Shown: positions 7,040-15,806 of the stretch, piece by piece
How positions within the stretch are numbered: position 1 is the stretch's first letter
Layout of the letters: each line of letters begins with the position of its first letter
Source: Kangiellaceae bacterium
Lineage (GTDB): Bacteria > Pseudomonadota > Gammaproteobacteria > Enterobacterales > Kangiellaceae
NCBI GenBank assembly: GCA_026196875.1
Contig: JAPHTP010000113.1
Coordinates: 1 to 64,000, forward strand
Length of the DNA stretch: 64,000 bases
Direction of reading: 5' to 3'
Notes under the pieces: generated by a model
The model's input: the letters and a program-made list of their open reading frames with translations, nothing else
Databases searched by the model: none
Told to the model about the DNA's origin: nothing
Made by a program: the position numbers and the translations under genes

Positions 7040-9295
7040 GTGCCTTTAGAACCTTCAGATTCTCAAAGTTTAATCGTTAGCGTTGCCGTTCCTGTACCGT
7101 TGAGGCGTTGCTTTGATTATGTTTTAGCACAACAAACACCGTTCGAACTATTGCCAGGGATGCGGGTGAAAGTGCCCTTCGGTAAGACTTTTAAGATTGG
7201 TGTCGTTGAATCTGTAAAGACGATTCATCAGGCCAAAGAAGAGTCGCAAGAGTTTTCGATAGACAAGCTAAAACCGATCCACACCATTGTCGATCAAACC
7301 CCGTTGCTCGATAAAGCCCTTTTAAACTTATATCAATGGATGGAAGGTTACTACCACGCTCCTCCTGGAGAAATTTGGCAGACTATTTTGCCCACGGCGC
7401 TTATGAAAGGCGCTGATACTAAAATTAGTCGAGACAGTCTTTGGCGAATTACTGAGCAGGGAAATGAAGCTCTTCGCACTAACAAAGTTGCCAGCAATGC
7501 TGTTAAACAAAGAAAGTCACTCCAAGTATTATCGGAAAATGATAATGGTATTGGCCAGCAGCAATTAAAAGCCTTCGGATTGGAGTCGGCCACATTAAAA
7601 AAATTGGCGGGCAAAAATTGGGTTGAACAAAGCTTTGACATTGATTCGAAGGAAAACCAAGGCAAATTGATTAACGCGTCTAATCTGGTTGAGCTTAATC
7701 CTCAACAAAAAGAAGCTGTGACTGCTGTTAGTGATCAGATTACGCGGTTTAACTCGTTTTTGTTATTTGGTGTCACCGCATCAGGAAAAACAGAAGTCTA
7801 TTTGCGCCTTATCGAAAAAGTATTAGAACAAGGGCGCCAAGCGTTAGTACTCGTACCCGAAATTGGACTTACGCCGCAAACAGTTAAGCGCTTTGAGAAT
7901 CGTTTTAAGGTCGATATTCTTACTATGCATTCGGGGATGACCGATTTGCAGCGCTTGCAATCATGGTTAAAGGCAAGAAGTGGTCAAGCACGAATAATTA
8001 TCGGTACTCGTTCAGCTGTATTCGTGCCAATGAAAGAGCCAGGGATCATAATCATTGACGAAGAGCACGACCGCTCATTTAGGCAACAGCAAGGATTTCG
8101 GTATTCGGCGCGCGACGTCGCCTTGGTTCGTGCCAGCATGCAGAATATTCCTATTTTGCTTGGCAGCGCGACACCTTCTGTTGAGTCATTACTGAATGTG
8201 AGTAAAGGTAAGATCACACAGTTGGATTTACCCAACAAAGCGAAGTCTGAAAGTCAGATTAAATTTAGGTTGATTGATTTAAAGAAGCAGGTACTAAGGC
8301 AAGGTTTATCTGTAGATTTAATTGAGTCAATGCGTAAGCATTTGGATAAGCAGGGACAAGTTTTACTATTTCTAAATCGTCGTGGTTACGCGCCTGTCCT
8401 GTTATGCCACCAATGTGGTTGGAGTCAGCATTGTACTCGCTGTGATATTCATTTCACCTATCATCACCAAAATCATTTTTTGCAATGCCATCATTGCGGC
8501 TCTCACCGTAAAGCGCCGAGTCAATGTCCGCAGTGTGATTGTGATCAGATGGTACCTGTGGGATTAGGAACCGAGCGTCTTGAAGAAACGGTCAAGCAGA
8601 TGTTCCCCAAAGCAAATGTTGCCCGAATTGACAGAGATACCACGCGGCGAAAAACGGCTATGAAGGATTTTGTTAGTTCAATCAAACAAGGCGAAGTTGA
8701 TATTTTGATCGGCACACAAATGTTAGCTAAAGGTCACCACTTTCCCAATGTGACTTTAGTTGGTTTAATCGATATGGACGGGGCGTTATATAGCGCCGAT
8801 TTTCGAGCACCGGAATATGCAGCGCAATTAATCACTCAAGTTGCCGGCAGAGCAGGTCGTGCTGGTAAAGCGGGAGAAGTCCTTATTCAAACACACCATA
8901 CTGAACACCCGATGTTGCAACAGCTATTAACCGAAGGATATCAACACTTTGCCAGGTTGGCGATTAGAGAAAGAATTGAAGCTGAATTACCGCCTCACGC
9001 TTTTTCTGCGATGTTTCAGGCTGAGGCGCCGCGTATTGATCAGGTGAAAACGTTTTTGAATGAGGTGAGACAAATTCTTAATAGGTACTCAGATCTCAAA
9101 GTGGATCTGCTCGGCCCTGCGCCTGCTCTTTATGTTAAAAAAGCGGGCAAGTTTCGCTATCAATTACTGCTACAAACTGATAAACGTAATGAGTTGCATC
9201 GATTATTAGAGTTGACTCTGGGCGATATTGAAAGGTTGAAAAGTGCGGCGAGAGTACGGTGGCGGGTAGAGATTGATCCGATTGGCGATAGCTAG
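7040..9295 (+). CDS. priA: Primosomal protein N' (replication restart helicase PriA)
   Basis: This 3'-5' superfamily 2 helicase reloads DnaB at stalled forks. The 751-residue product has the N-terminal 3'-end-binding domain and Walker A GVTASGKTE (about 244). The helicase box is IIIDEEHD (about 338). Eight cysteines in CxxC pairs (CHQCG, CTRC, CHHCG, CPQC; from about 455) form the zinc-binding insertion. Conserved motifs GTQMLAKGHHFPNV and QVAGRAGRAGK complete the helicase core. It starts at GTG (7040) with a weak ribosome site. Length is slightly above the E. coli protein. Confidence 0.95.
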   Translation: MPLEPSDSQSLIVSVAVPVPLRRCFDYVLAQQTPFELLPGMRVKVPFGKTFKIGVVESVKTIHQAKEESQEFSIDKLKPIHTIVDQTPLLDKALLNLYQWMEGYYHAPPGEIWQTILPTALMKGADTKISRDSLWRITEQGNEALRTNKVASNAVKQRKSLQVLSENDNGIGQQQLKAFGLESATLKKLAGKNWVEQSFDIDSKENQGKLINASNLVELNPQQKEAVTAVSDQITRFNSFLLFGVTASGKTEVYLRLIEKVLEQGRQALVLVPEIGLTPQTVKRFENRFKVDILTMHSGMTDLQRLQSWLKARSGQARIIIGTRSAVFVPMKEPGIIIIDEEHDRSFRQQQGFRYSARDVALVRASMQNIPILLGSATPSVESLLNVSKGKITQLDLPNKAKSESQIKFRLIDLKKQVLRQGLSVDLIESMRKHLDKQGQVLLFLNRRGYAPVLLCHQCGWSQHCTRCDIHFTYHHQNHFLQCHHCGSHRKAPSQCPQCDCDQMVPVGLGTERLEETVKQMFPKANVARIDRDTTRRKTAMKDFVSSIKQGEVDILIGTQMLAKGHHFPNVTLVGLIDMDGALYSADFRAPEYAAQLITQVAGRAGRAGKAGEVLIQTHHTEHPMLQQLLTEGYQHFARLAIRERIEAELPPHAFSAMFQAEAPRIDQVKTFLNEVRQILNRYSDLKVDLLGPAPALYVKKAGKFRYQLLLQTDKRNELHRLLELTLGDIERLKSAARVRWRVEIDPIGDS

Positions 9296-9298
9296 CAA

Positions 9299-10108
9299 TC
9301 ATTCAGGCATTAACATCGCAGGATGTTTAAGTTTTATTCTGAGTTTTCCTTTCGAGCGGTATACGTAACCAGTTAATGAAAGTGTATCGCCTGTCTGTTT
9401 CGATAAGAATTTAGTATCAAAGTACTTTAACCGCTTTTTACTAATCCCAACCCACAAAGAATTATCTAAAATCATCCAGCGGTTTTTGTTGGTTTCGAAC
9501 ACTCTTGAAATCTTGCCTCTAATCCACTGATGGCCATTATTCGGTTTAGCTTGATGAGCCGATTTTGCTGAATTAGTCGGTAATGACCAAAGCCCTCGTT
9601 TTGACTTAATTGCCTTAGACTCCAAAGATTTTAAACACCGCCAGTAACGGTCGTTTGGAGGAATGACTAAGATTTTAGCTAGCCCTTGCTCTACAAGTTT
9701 GGCCGTCAGTAATTCTCCTTGCTGATTAAAGGTGTGGACCAGGCTTCTTTTGTATCTATCTCTAGCTTTCTTATCAAAGGTCCAACTGATTTTTTTCGAA
9801 TCCCCTATTATCCTCTTTAATTCCTGCTGTGCTGAAATGGCAAATGGTTCTGCTGGCTTTTCCAATTTCGGATTTATCTCTGGCGTATTAATGTGTAATA
9901 GTCTCAATTTGAGACCTTGCTCAGTGTGAATGGTATCACCATCGGGGATCCAGTCGACTTTATCGGAGTCTATATGGGCCGGATTAATATCTGAAAGACG
10001 CGGGCAGCTTTCCTCGGCGGAAAGTGAAGAAGTTAAAAATAGACATAAATTTAGGGCAATAAAAAAGACGCTAAAAAGCGTCTTTTTTGAAAACGATTTA
10101 AGCAACAT
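9299..10108 (-). CDS. Secreted thermonuclease (SNase)-like nuclease with extra C-terminal domain
   Basis: The 269-residue product has a signal peptide (about 1-31, ending SLSA) and an SNase-like OB-fold at about 48-175. Catalytic motifs are PDGDTI (calcium-site aspartate), LRLLHINTPE (arginine and glutamate) and KARDRYKRSL (second arginine region). Predicted activity is periplasmic or extracellular nucleic-acid hydrolysis. Residues 190-269 form a second strand-rich segment not found in minimal SNases. The start lies only 3 bases after the rpmE stop, and a strong terminator-type hairpin falls inside codons 7-16. Expression may therefore depend on readthrough or an internal promoter. Confidence 0.75.
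   Translation of the reverse strand: MLLKSFSKKTLFSVFFIALNLCLFLTSSLSAEESCPRLSDINPAHIDSDKVDWIPDGDTIHTEQGLKLRLLHINTPEINPKLEKPAEPFAISAQQELKRIIGDSKKISWTFDKKARDRYKRSLVHTFNQQGELLTAKLVEQGLAKILVIPPNDRYWRCLKSLESKAIKSKRGLWSLPTNSAKSAHQAKPNNGHQWIRGKISRVFETNKNRWMILDNSLWVGISKKRLKYFDTKFLSKQTGDTLSLTGYVYRSKGKLRIKLKHPAMLMPE
10061..10088 (-). terminator. rpmE terminator overlapping the start of the nuclease gene
   Basis: AAAAAAGACGCT and AGCGTCTTTTTT form a perfect 12-base stem around an AAAA loop, with a T-run at the 3' side on the minus strand. It lies 24 bases beyond the rpmE stop but inside the nuclease reading frame, codons 7-16. Confidence 0.8.
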
Positions 10109-10111
10109 CGA

Positions 10112-10327
10112 TTACTTTTTAAGTGAACGAGCACCAAAACGCTTACGGAATTTGTCAACACGACCACCGGTATCAACAATTTTTTGCTGACCTGTATAGA
10201 AAGGGTGGCAAGCTGAACATACGTCCAGATTGATGTCTTTACATAAAGTTGAACCAACTTCAACTTTATTACCACAGCTACAAGTAGCAGTGATAGCTTC
10301 ATACTTAGGATGGATATCTTGTTTCAT
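10112..10327 (-). CDS. rpmE: 50S ribosomal protein L31 (zinc-binding type)
   Basis: L31 sits at the 50S/30S interface of the ribosome. The start at 10327 gives [10 protein letters not shown], the family N-terminus, and 71 residues; an in-frame upstream ATG at 10345 would add six residues. The four zinc-ligand cysteines of the C+ form are present (C16, C18, C37, C40 in CSCGN and CSACHPF). This makes it the zinc-dependent paralogue, usually expressed when zinc is sufficient. Confidence 0.95.
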   Translation of the reverse strand: MKQDIHPKYEAITATCSCGNKVEVGSTLCKDINLDVCSACHPFYTGQQKIVDTGGRVDKFRKRFGARSLKK

Positions 10328-10728
10328 TTCAATTTTCTCTTGCAACTGGGTATCGCCATAAGAGCCAGACTTTGCTGAGGGTCCTCAGAGTTGAGGCCAG
10401 TTCGACTGCTCAAATACCATACGCCATTAATGGGACGCGCGATCTTACAGATCTTGAGGAGGTATTGCAACCCCTGGGAGCCTTTGATGGTGTGGGGTAG
10501 GAGAGGGTTTTACTTTCCCGGAACCTAAAGTCAATATTGCGGATCCTTCAGAAAATTGTTCTGCTTATCTAATGTGCCATGAATTCCACAAGCCGGTTAT
10601 AGTGGTGCGAAACAAGAAGTCTCGCCCGAAAAGAGGACTCCAAAACAACAAATACAGCCTTAACTGGTTGGATGAGTGTTAAAAATCCTCTAAACTACCC
10701 TAATTCCCTCTAAAAACCTGGGCCCAGT
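10328..10728. other. Intergenic region between rpmE and the hydrolase
   Basis: This 400-base stretch separates divergent transcription units. No gene was found apart from a 13-codon in-frame leader (ATG 10672, TAA 10711) directly before the hydrolase frame. A perfect palindrome CTGGGCCCAG lies at 10718-10727. Confidence 0.4.
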
Positions 10729-10827
10729 ATTATCAATATCTTCCGCTTAAAAAGCGCCGACGGTGCCGAACATGATCTCTATCTTTCGGACTATCAAGGC
10801 GATCCAAAACAACCGTTATTCTTTTGT

Positions 10828-11574
10828 ATGCCCGCTATGGGAGTTCCAGCACGTAAGTACTTACCACTCGCGGAGGAGCTAAATAGGAAAGGATTCGCGA
10901 GTGCATTATTTGAGTGGCGGGGTATTGAAACCAGTAATGTACGTGCATCCAGAAAGCAAAATTTCGGCTATAACGAGATTTTAAGCCATGATTTGCCGGA
11001 AGCTATCAAGCAAGTTCGTCAGATCTATCCGGACAATCCTATCTATATTCTAGGACACTCGCTAGGCGGACAGCTGGGTCTATTATTTATGTGCCAAATG
11101 CCTGATGAATTTGAAGGTCTGGTTGGAGTTGCGACTGGTACGCCTTACTTCAAAGGTTGGTCATTTCCTAATAATATCGGTATTTTTGTTTTTTCGAAAT
11201 TAGCCCGCTGGATTTCCGCTGGAGTTGGTCATTTTCCCGGCCGAAAATTAAGGTTTGCCGGGCGTGAAGCTCGCCAGTTGATAAAAGATTGGAGCAAGAC
11301 CGTATCTAGTGGTGAGTACCAAGTTGAAGGAAACTCTTACCAATTTGAAGAAATCTGCCATCAACTTCACAAACAAGCACTCATGATTACTGTTGATGAT
11401 GATATCTTGGCGCCACAGCAGTCGGCTAAAAACTTAGGTAGCAAATTATCGTCAAGCGAAGTGAGTTATGCCCACCTTATGGCGGCAGATTTTGAAAGCG
11501 GTATTACCGGACATTTCAATTGGATGAAAGAGCCGCAGTCGGTTGTTCAACAAATTTCCGATTGGCTCAAGTAG
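10828..11574 (+). CDS. Alpha/beta hydrolase with unusual or damaged 5' end
   Basis: The product is a serine hydrolase with nucleophile elbow GHSLGGQ. The likely acid is in VDDDILAPQQ and the likely histidine in ITGHFNW, near the C-terminus. The oxyanion-loop segment FCMPAMGVPARKY begins at the first ATG (10828). Homology-like sequence continues upstream in frame: 10741 onward reads FRLKSADGAEHDLYLSDYQG, the normal family N-terminus. No ATG, GTG or TTG lies between the TAA at 10711 and 10828. Translation must start at ATT or ATC (10729-10740), or the gene is interrupted by the TAA after the leader ATG at 10672. Substrate unknown. Confidence 0.75.
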   Translation: MPAMGVPARKYLPLAEELNRKGFASALFEWRGIETSNVRASRKQNFGYNEILSHDLPEAIKQVRQIYPDNPIYILGHSLGGQLGLLFMCQMPDEFEGLVGVATGTPYFKGWSFPNNIGIFVFSKLARWISAGVGHFPGRKLRFAGREARQLIKDWSKTVSSGEYQVEGNSYQFEEICHQLHKQALMITVDDDILAPQQSAKNLGSKLSSSEVSYAHLMAADFESGITGHFNWMKEPQSVVQQISDWLK

Positions 11575-11586
11575 TATTGCGGACTT

Positions 11587-12810
11587 TTATTGAGCACCTG
11601 ATTGGATTGCCGGTAGCACATATTGATTCATCAAAGTAACTGCTTGGTACATATCCGGTGAATCATAATTTGCGCCAGTAAAAACTATAACGCTGTTTAG
11701 CTCTGGCACTACATAAATAAACTGGCCGCCGTTACCTTGAGCAGAGTAAGTATAAATGCTTCGCCCATCGTTTAAATTAAATGTCTTATCCCACCACTGA
11801 TACCCGTAATTGTCTGAGTGACCGTAGTTTAGCGTGACATGGTTTTGAGTCGAAATCTCTACCCATTGACTAGAAACCAATTGTTGCCCGTTCCAACTAC
11901 CGCCATTAAGAAAAAGCTGGCCAAACTTAGCCATATCGCGGCTACTGATCCAAAGTCCGCCGCCGGTATGTGCTCTACCCATTGGAGTGAATGCCCAGAT
12001 GTGACTGGTGATTGCCATTGGACCAAACAGGTATTGATCAGCAAAATCCTCCAGTTGTTGCATAGAGGCATTTTCCACAGCGGCGCCAAGAGCAACAGAA
12101 GCAATCGTGGAATATGCATAAGTGCTTCCTGGTGTGTTCACCATCGGAAGGTCTAATAAGCCTTTTACATGGTCCGGGCTATTGCGGTAGATTTCGCCTA
12201 AACTATTGCGAGAGTCTGAATATGGATAAGTCCATTCGTCCCACTGCCAACCGTGCTGCATAGTGAGAACATTTTCTAAAGTGATTTGGTTTTTAGATTC
12301 GTCCCAATTTCCAAACGAACTGTAATTTTGAAAAAAGTCGTAAAATTTTACGTCAGTGGATGTGATATATCCTTTATCAATGGCTATTCCAACTAAAGCT
12401 GAAGCAAAACTTTTGGTTACCGACTGCACTGAATGGACTTTTAGATCAGTATTACCGATAAAGCTGTCATGAGAGCCGAGTTGAGTACGTATCAATTCAT
12501 CGAACACTAAGGTGCTATTTCTGACAATTAACACTGAGTCTATATTGGTAAATTGCCCGCCCCGAATTGCATTCATCATGTTCTCAAGTCGGGTTAAGTC
12601 GATATTGTGATCGGTGACACCGCCAACTTGCCAACCGTCGCTTGTTTGAGTTGGGATCTGGTATTGATATGAGGGTTGCTCGATAGGAGGTGAGAGTGAG
12701 CTTGAGCCGCAAGCCATGATGAGAGCTAACAACATTCCGGCGGTGCAGGTGGCCACCACTTTGCTTATTTGAGACTTTTGTTGCGATAGATAATTCGAGT
12801 GAATATTCAA
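11587..12810 (-). CDS. Beta-lactamase family (class C-like) serine hydrolase lipoprotein
   Basis: The 407-residue product is a penicillin-binding-protein-fold serine hydrolase. Motifs are SVTKS (SxxK catalytic serine and lysine), YAYST in place of YxN, and QGNGGQ near the C-terminus in place of KTG. A hydrophobic segment ending LIMAC gives a lipobox, so envelope anchoring is expected. The frame opens at TTG 12861, but a GAGG site eight bases before the TTG at 12810 favours the shorter form starting MNIHSNYL. Related proteins are esterases, peptidases or lactone hydrolases, and resistance to beta-lactams should not be assumed. It is convergent with the upstream hydrolase. Confidence 0.8.
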   Translation of the reverse strand: MNIHSNYLSQQKSQISKVVATCTAGMLLALIMACGSSSLSPPIEQPSYQYQIPTQTSDGWQVGGVTDHNIDLTRLENMMNAIRGGQFTNIDSVLIVRNSTLVFDELIRTQLGSHDSFIGNTDLKVHSVQSVTKSFASALVGIAIDKGYITSTDVKFYDFFQNYSSFGNWDESKNQITLENVLTMQHGWQWDEWTYPYSDSRNSLGEIYRNSPDHVKGLLDLPMVNTPGSTYAYSTIASVALGAAVENASMQQLEDFADQYLFGPMAITSHIWAFTPMGRAHTGGGLWISSRDMAKFGQLFLNGGSWNGQQLVSSQWVEISTQNHVTLNYGHSDNYGYQWWDKTFNLNDGRSIYTYSAQGNGGQFIYVVPELNSVIVFTGANYDSPDMYQAVTLMNQYVLPAIQSGAQ

Positions 12811-13111
12811 AAACGCGTCCTCATAGTAGAAATTAGTATGAGCTGCCGTGTATCCGAGCAATCTATTTAAAAATCATTCTAAGCATAAGATAAACATAAT
12901 ACTTTTGGTTAGGTGAATAATTACCTATTTGGAACTCGTTTAGTTTAAATCTCTCTTTTTCTTAAATTATTCAACGCGTTTAAATAAATTAAATCGTAAG
13001 CTGGTTCTTTTTTGTTCAATCTTTGTGATGCAGTCGTTGTTCGAGCCTGAAGAAATTAAAGACAATTGGACGTTTGACCGGCGCAAATAAAATTTAGAAC
13101 ACGGAACGGTT
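12811..13111. other. Divergent promoter region, AT-rich
   Basis: These 301 AT-rich bases lie between the serine hydrolase and the receiver-domain gene. Only a short inverted repeat, TAGGT-N8-ACCTA near 12918-12936, is visible; no gene is seen. Confidence 0.4.
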
Positions 13112-14422
13112 ATGTCTAAGAATGCACTTATAGTCGATGACTCTCGCCTTGCATGTAAGGTCATGTCCAACATGCTTGAAGGCTACAATATATCGAGTGT
13201 TTCAGTTTATTCCGCTGAAGAAGCGCTGGAATTTCTGCAACACAACCAACCGGATATGATTTTTCTGGATCATTCCATGCCTGGCATGGACGGGTTGGAA
13301 ACCATAAAAGTTATCAAAAGTAATCCAAAAACTGCGATGGTGCCGGTGATGATGTATACCGCTAAAGAGGGAGAGGTATATGTTGGTCAAGCTCGTGCGC
13401 TGGGTGCAGTAGATGTATTGCCCAAAGGACTTGAAAAAGAGCATTTACACAATGCTTTGCAAAAAATGGGCATGCTGGATAAACCCAATCCAAATAAAGG
13501 CAAAAAAGCTGTTGAGCAAATTAGAAAATCAGATCCCAAACAACCGCCTAAGCCACCTAAAACGGATAACCGTTCACTATTACAAAATTTCTGGAGCCTC
13601 AAGGTTGAACCCTATCTTAATAGGCAAAAAGTTACTCAAAGCGAAGAGTTACACCATTCTACTCGAACGCAAACTCGCCGTTTGACTCGTGAGATGCATC
13701 AAACTCTGGAAAGTTTTGAGCATGCGTTGATGCAAAGAATGGAGTCACATGATGACTTTTTGAATGCTCAACAAAAGGAAATTTCATACCGTAGAAAGCG
13801 CTGGGTTAGCGCAGCAGTGGTTGCCTTTATCGTTATCCAGGCATTTCTGTTGAGGGAGCTCTGGTTGATGTCTGAATCTAACCGGTTGTTGCTAGCCAGC
13901 CAAGAATCACAACAGCAACGCTTTGATCAAATGGATCACAAGCTTGCCCAACTTAAGCTCAATTTACAGCAACTTCAATCAAAACCCGTGCAAGTTGCAA
14001 CCGAAAATCAAACAATCTGGTTGGCCGACAGTAGCGGTGAAAAGATCGCTGATGTCGCACCGATTATCGGCAATGAAGGGCTATATCAGGCGGTCACATC
14101 TACCGGGTATTATTTCAAAGTGGATAAACAAGCGCAGATAACATCGTTGCTTGAAGAGCAGTTCTACCTAACGGCAGATTGTCAGGGGGATCGCTTTGTA
14201 AAAGCCGAGCCAGCTAATCTGTTGATGGATGTGGCAGGACAATTCTGGTACGTGGATCGATTCTCGCAGGCTCTGGACGTGACGGTCCAATCTAAAATGA
14301 ACTATGCCGGCGAATGTGTCGTGGTTGATGATACTTTGCTTCAGTTAAGAAACCTACAGGCAAATCACTCTATAGAAACCGGCATTGATGGCGGCGAATC
14401 ATATCAACTCAACTTCAATTGA
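13112..14422 (+). CDS. Membrane-tethered response-regulator receiver protein
   Basis: This 436-residue protein has a canonical CheY-like receiver at 1-120: acidic pocket D9/D10, phosphoacceptor D53 in FLDHSMPGMDG, T83 and K105. A proline/lysine-rich linker and a helical segment follow. A single transmembrane helix lies at about 231-247, preceded by RRKR. After it comes a Gln-rich coiled coil (253-290) and a C-terminal domain with two cysteines (C357, C402), both predicted outside the cytoplasm. Such a receiver has no DNA-binding output. It may relay phosphorylation state across the membrane or localise a complex. A GGAACGG site precedes the ATG. Function unknown. Confidence 0.75.
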   Translation: MSKNALIVDDSRLACKVMSNMLEGYNISSVSVYSAEEALEFLQHNQPDMIFLDHSMPGMDGLETIKVIKSNPKTAMVPVMMYTAKEGEVYVGQARALGAVDVLPKGLEKEHLHNALQKMGMLDKPNPNKGKKAVEQIRKSDPKQPPKPPKTDNRSLLQNFWSLKVEPYLNRQKVTQSEELHHSTRTQTRRLTREMHQTLESFEHALMQRMESHDDFLNAQQKEISYRRKRWVSAAVVAFIVIQAFLLRELWLMSESNRLLLASQESQQQRFDQMDHKLAQLKLNLQQLQSKPVQVATENQTIWLADSSGEKIADVAPIIGNEGLYQAVTSTGYYFKVDKQAQITSLLEEQFYLTADCQGDRFVKAEPANLLMDVAGQFWYVDRFSQALDVTVQSKMNYAGECVVVDDTLLQLRNLQANHSIETGIDGGESYQLNFN

Positions 14423-14498
14423 GAAGGTAAGTGAAATTAATCTCAATTTGTGCGCGGTTAGCCAACAGCTGATCACTTGGATATAATCTCCTGATTAA

Positions 14499-14535
14499 AC
14501 CCCTTTGAGCAAACATTCCAAAGGGGGTATTTTCA
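14499..14535 (+). terminator. Terminator hairpin after the receiver-domain gene
   Basis: ACCCCTTTG pairs with CAAAGGGG around an 11-base loop, followed by TATTTTC. Confidence 0.65.
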
Positions 14536-14684
14536 TACAAGGGCTATATTCCCATAACAAGTTATGACTTTCTGTCATGCTAGTATAATGACTCGATCTG
14601 TGATCTGATGACCAATTCAATCTAATGTTGCTGGTTAATCTGATAAGTCAATGAGTTAACGGATTAAGGATTTCCCAAACAAAT

Positions 14685-15806
14685 ATGAGCAACACAATAT
14701 CTTCGCAAAATGATGGAAGCTGGCTATATAGCAGTGACTTAAGTCTTTCACTTGAAAAAGGTGGGGAGTTGCCAGGCATTGAACTAGTTTATGAAACCTG
14801 GGGAGAGCTCAATACCGGGAAGTCTAATGCGATAGTCATCCATCATGCACTCTCCGTTGGGGCACACGTTGCTCAATCTGAAAAAAATCCCGATAAAGGC
14901 TGGTGGAACGAAATGGTTGGGCCCGGCAAAGCGGTCGATACTGATCATTATTTTGTTATTTGCATCAATAATTTGGGGAGTTGTTTTGGTTCGACCGGCC
15001 CGACGAGTATCAACCCTCAAACAAACAAACCATATAACGCATCATTTCCCGAAATCACGATCGGCGATATGGTGAATAGTCAAAAACGTTTAATTGAAGA
15101 ACTCGGAATTGAGTCTTTATATGCCATTATCGGTAATTCAATGGGGGCCATGTTGTCTTTGATTTGGGCGATTGAGTATCCAGAGTCAGTAAAGCGTCTC
15201 ATGTTAAGCTGTAGTTCTTATAAGGCTTATCCAGCTAATATTGCAAATCGAAACATTCAGCAATCAGCTATTCGTCTCGATCCCGCCTGGAATGAGGGAG
15301 ATTATGAGTCTAATGAAAAACTCGACGGTTTTAAGTTGGCGCGTAAGCTAGGACTATATACTTATCGAAACTCCGCAGAATGGAATCGTCGGTTTAATAG
15401 TCACGAAGATAAAACTGCGGAAGATGGTGAAATCACCCGTTATATGGATTATAACGCGGAGAAGTTTGCCAAAATTTTTGATGCCAATAGTTATTTAGCT
15501 ATCACCACTGCGATGGATAGCTATGATGTTACCCAAAGCTATGCCTCCAATGATGAAGCCTTTTCTCGTATCCAGGCAGACGTGGTCGTTATCTCCGAAC
15601 AATTCGATATTTTATTCACGCCGCAGCAACAAGAAGAAATGTTTATGGCATTAAAGGAAGCGAATGTTAGTTGCCACTTTATTAGCCATCACTCCCAATT
15701 TGGCCATGATGCCTTTTTGGTTGAGACTAATCGTTTCGGCAACTACATTCGAGAGTTTTTAGCCGATGCTCATTTTGCCGAGATCAGGCAGATAAAACCC
15801 TGCTAA
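14685..15806 (+). CDS. metX: MetX-family amino-acid O-acyltransferase (homoserine or serine)
   Basis: This alpha/beta-hydrolase-fold acyltransferase activates homoserine (or, in some subfamilies, serine) for methionine or cysteine synthesis. The 373 residues contain HHALSVGAH, the nucleophile elbow GNSMGAM, FDILFTPQQQ with the aspartate, and SQFGHDAF with the histidine. The substrate loop reads NNLGSCFGSTGP rather than the GGCxGTTGP type of classical acetyltransferases. Acetyl versus succinyl donor and homoserine versus serine acceptor therefore remain open. A TATAAT box is seen at 14584-14589. The 3' end overlaps convergent rlmI by 23 bases. Confidence 0.85.
   Translation: MSNTISSQNDGSWLYSSDLSLSLEKGGELPGIELVYETWGELNTGKSNAIVIHHALSVGAHVAQSEKNPDKGWWNEMVGPGKAVDTDHYFVICINNLGSCFGSTGPTSINPQTNKPYNASFPEITIGDMVNSQKRLIEELGIESLYAIIGNSMGAMLSLIWAIEYPESVKRLMLSCSSYKAYPANIANRNIQQSAIRLDPAWNEGDYESNEKLDGFKLARKLGLYTYRNSAEWNRRFNSHEDKTAEDGEITRYMDYNAEKFAKIFDANSYLAITTAMDSYDVTQSYASNDEAFSRIQADVVVISEQFDILFTPQQQEEMFMALKEANVSCHFISHHSQFGHDAFLVETNRFGNYIREFLADAHFAEIRQIKPC

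Noticed and set aside
11839-12156. Frames on both strands inside the serine hydrolase gene
   Set aside because: They are alternative frames of a gene with intact SxxK and C-terminal motifs.
11587-12810. Antibiotic-resistance beta-lactamase
   Set aside because: The SxxK is present, but the YxN and KTG positions are altered and the protein is a lipoprotein of the broad serine-hydrolase family, so resistance is not supported.
14540-14684. SAM riboswitch or MetJ boxes before metX
   Set aside because: No AGACGTCT-type repeats or riboswitch-like conserved core could be recognised in the leader.
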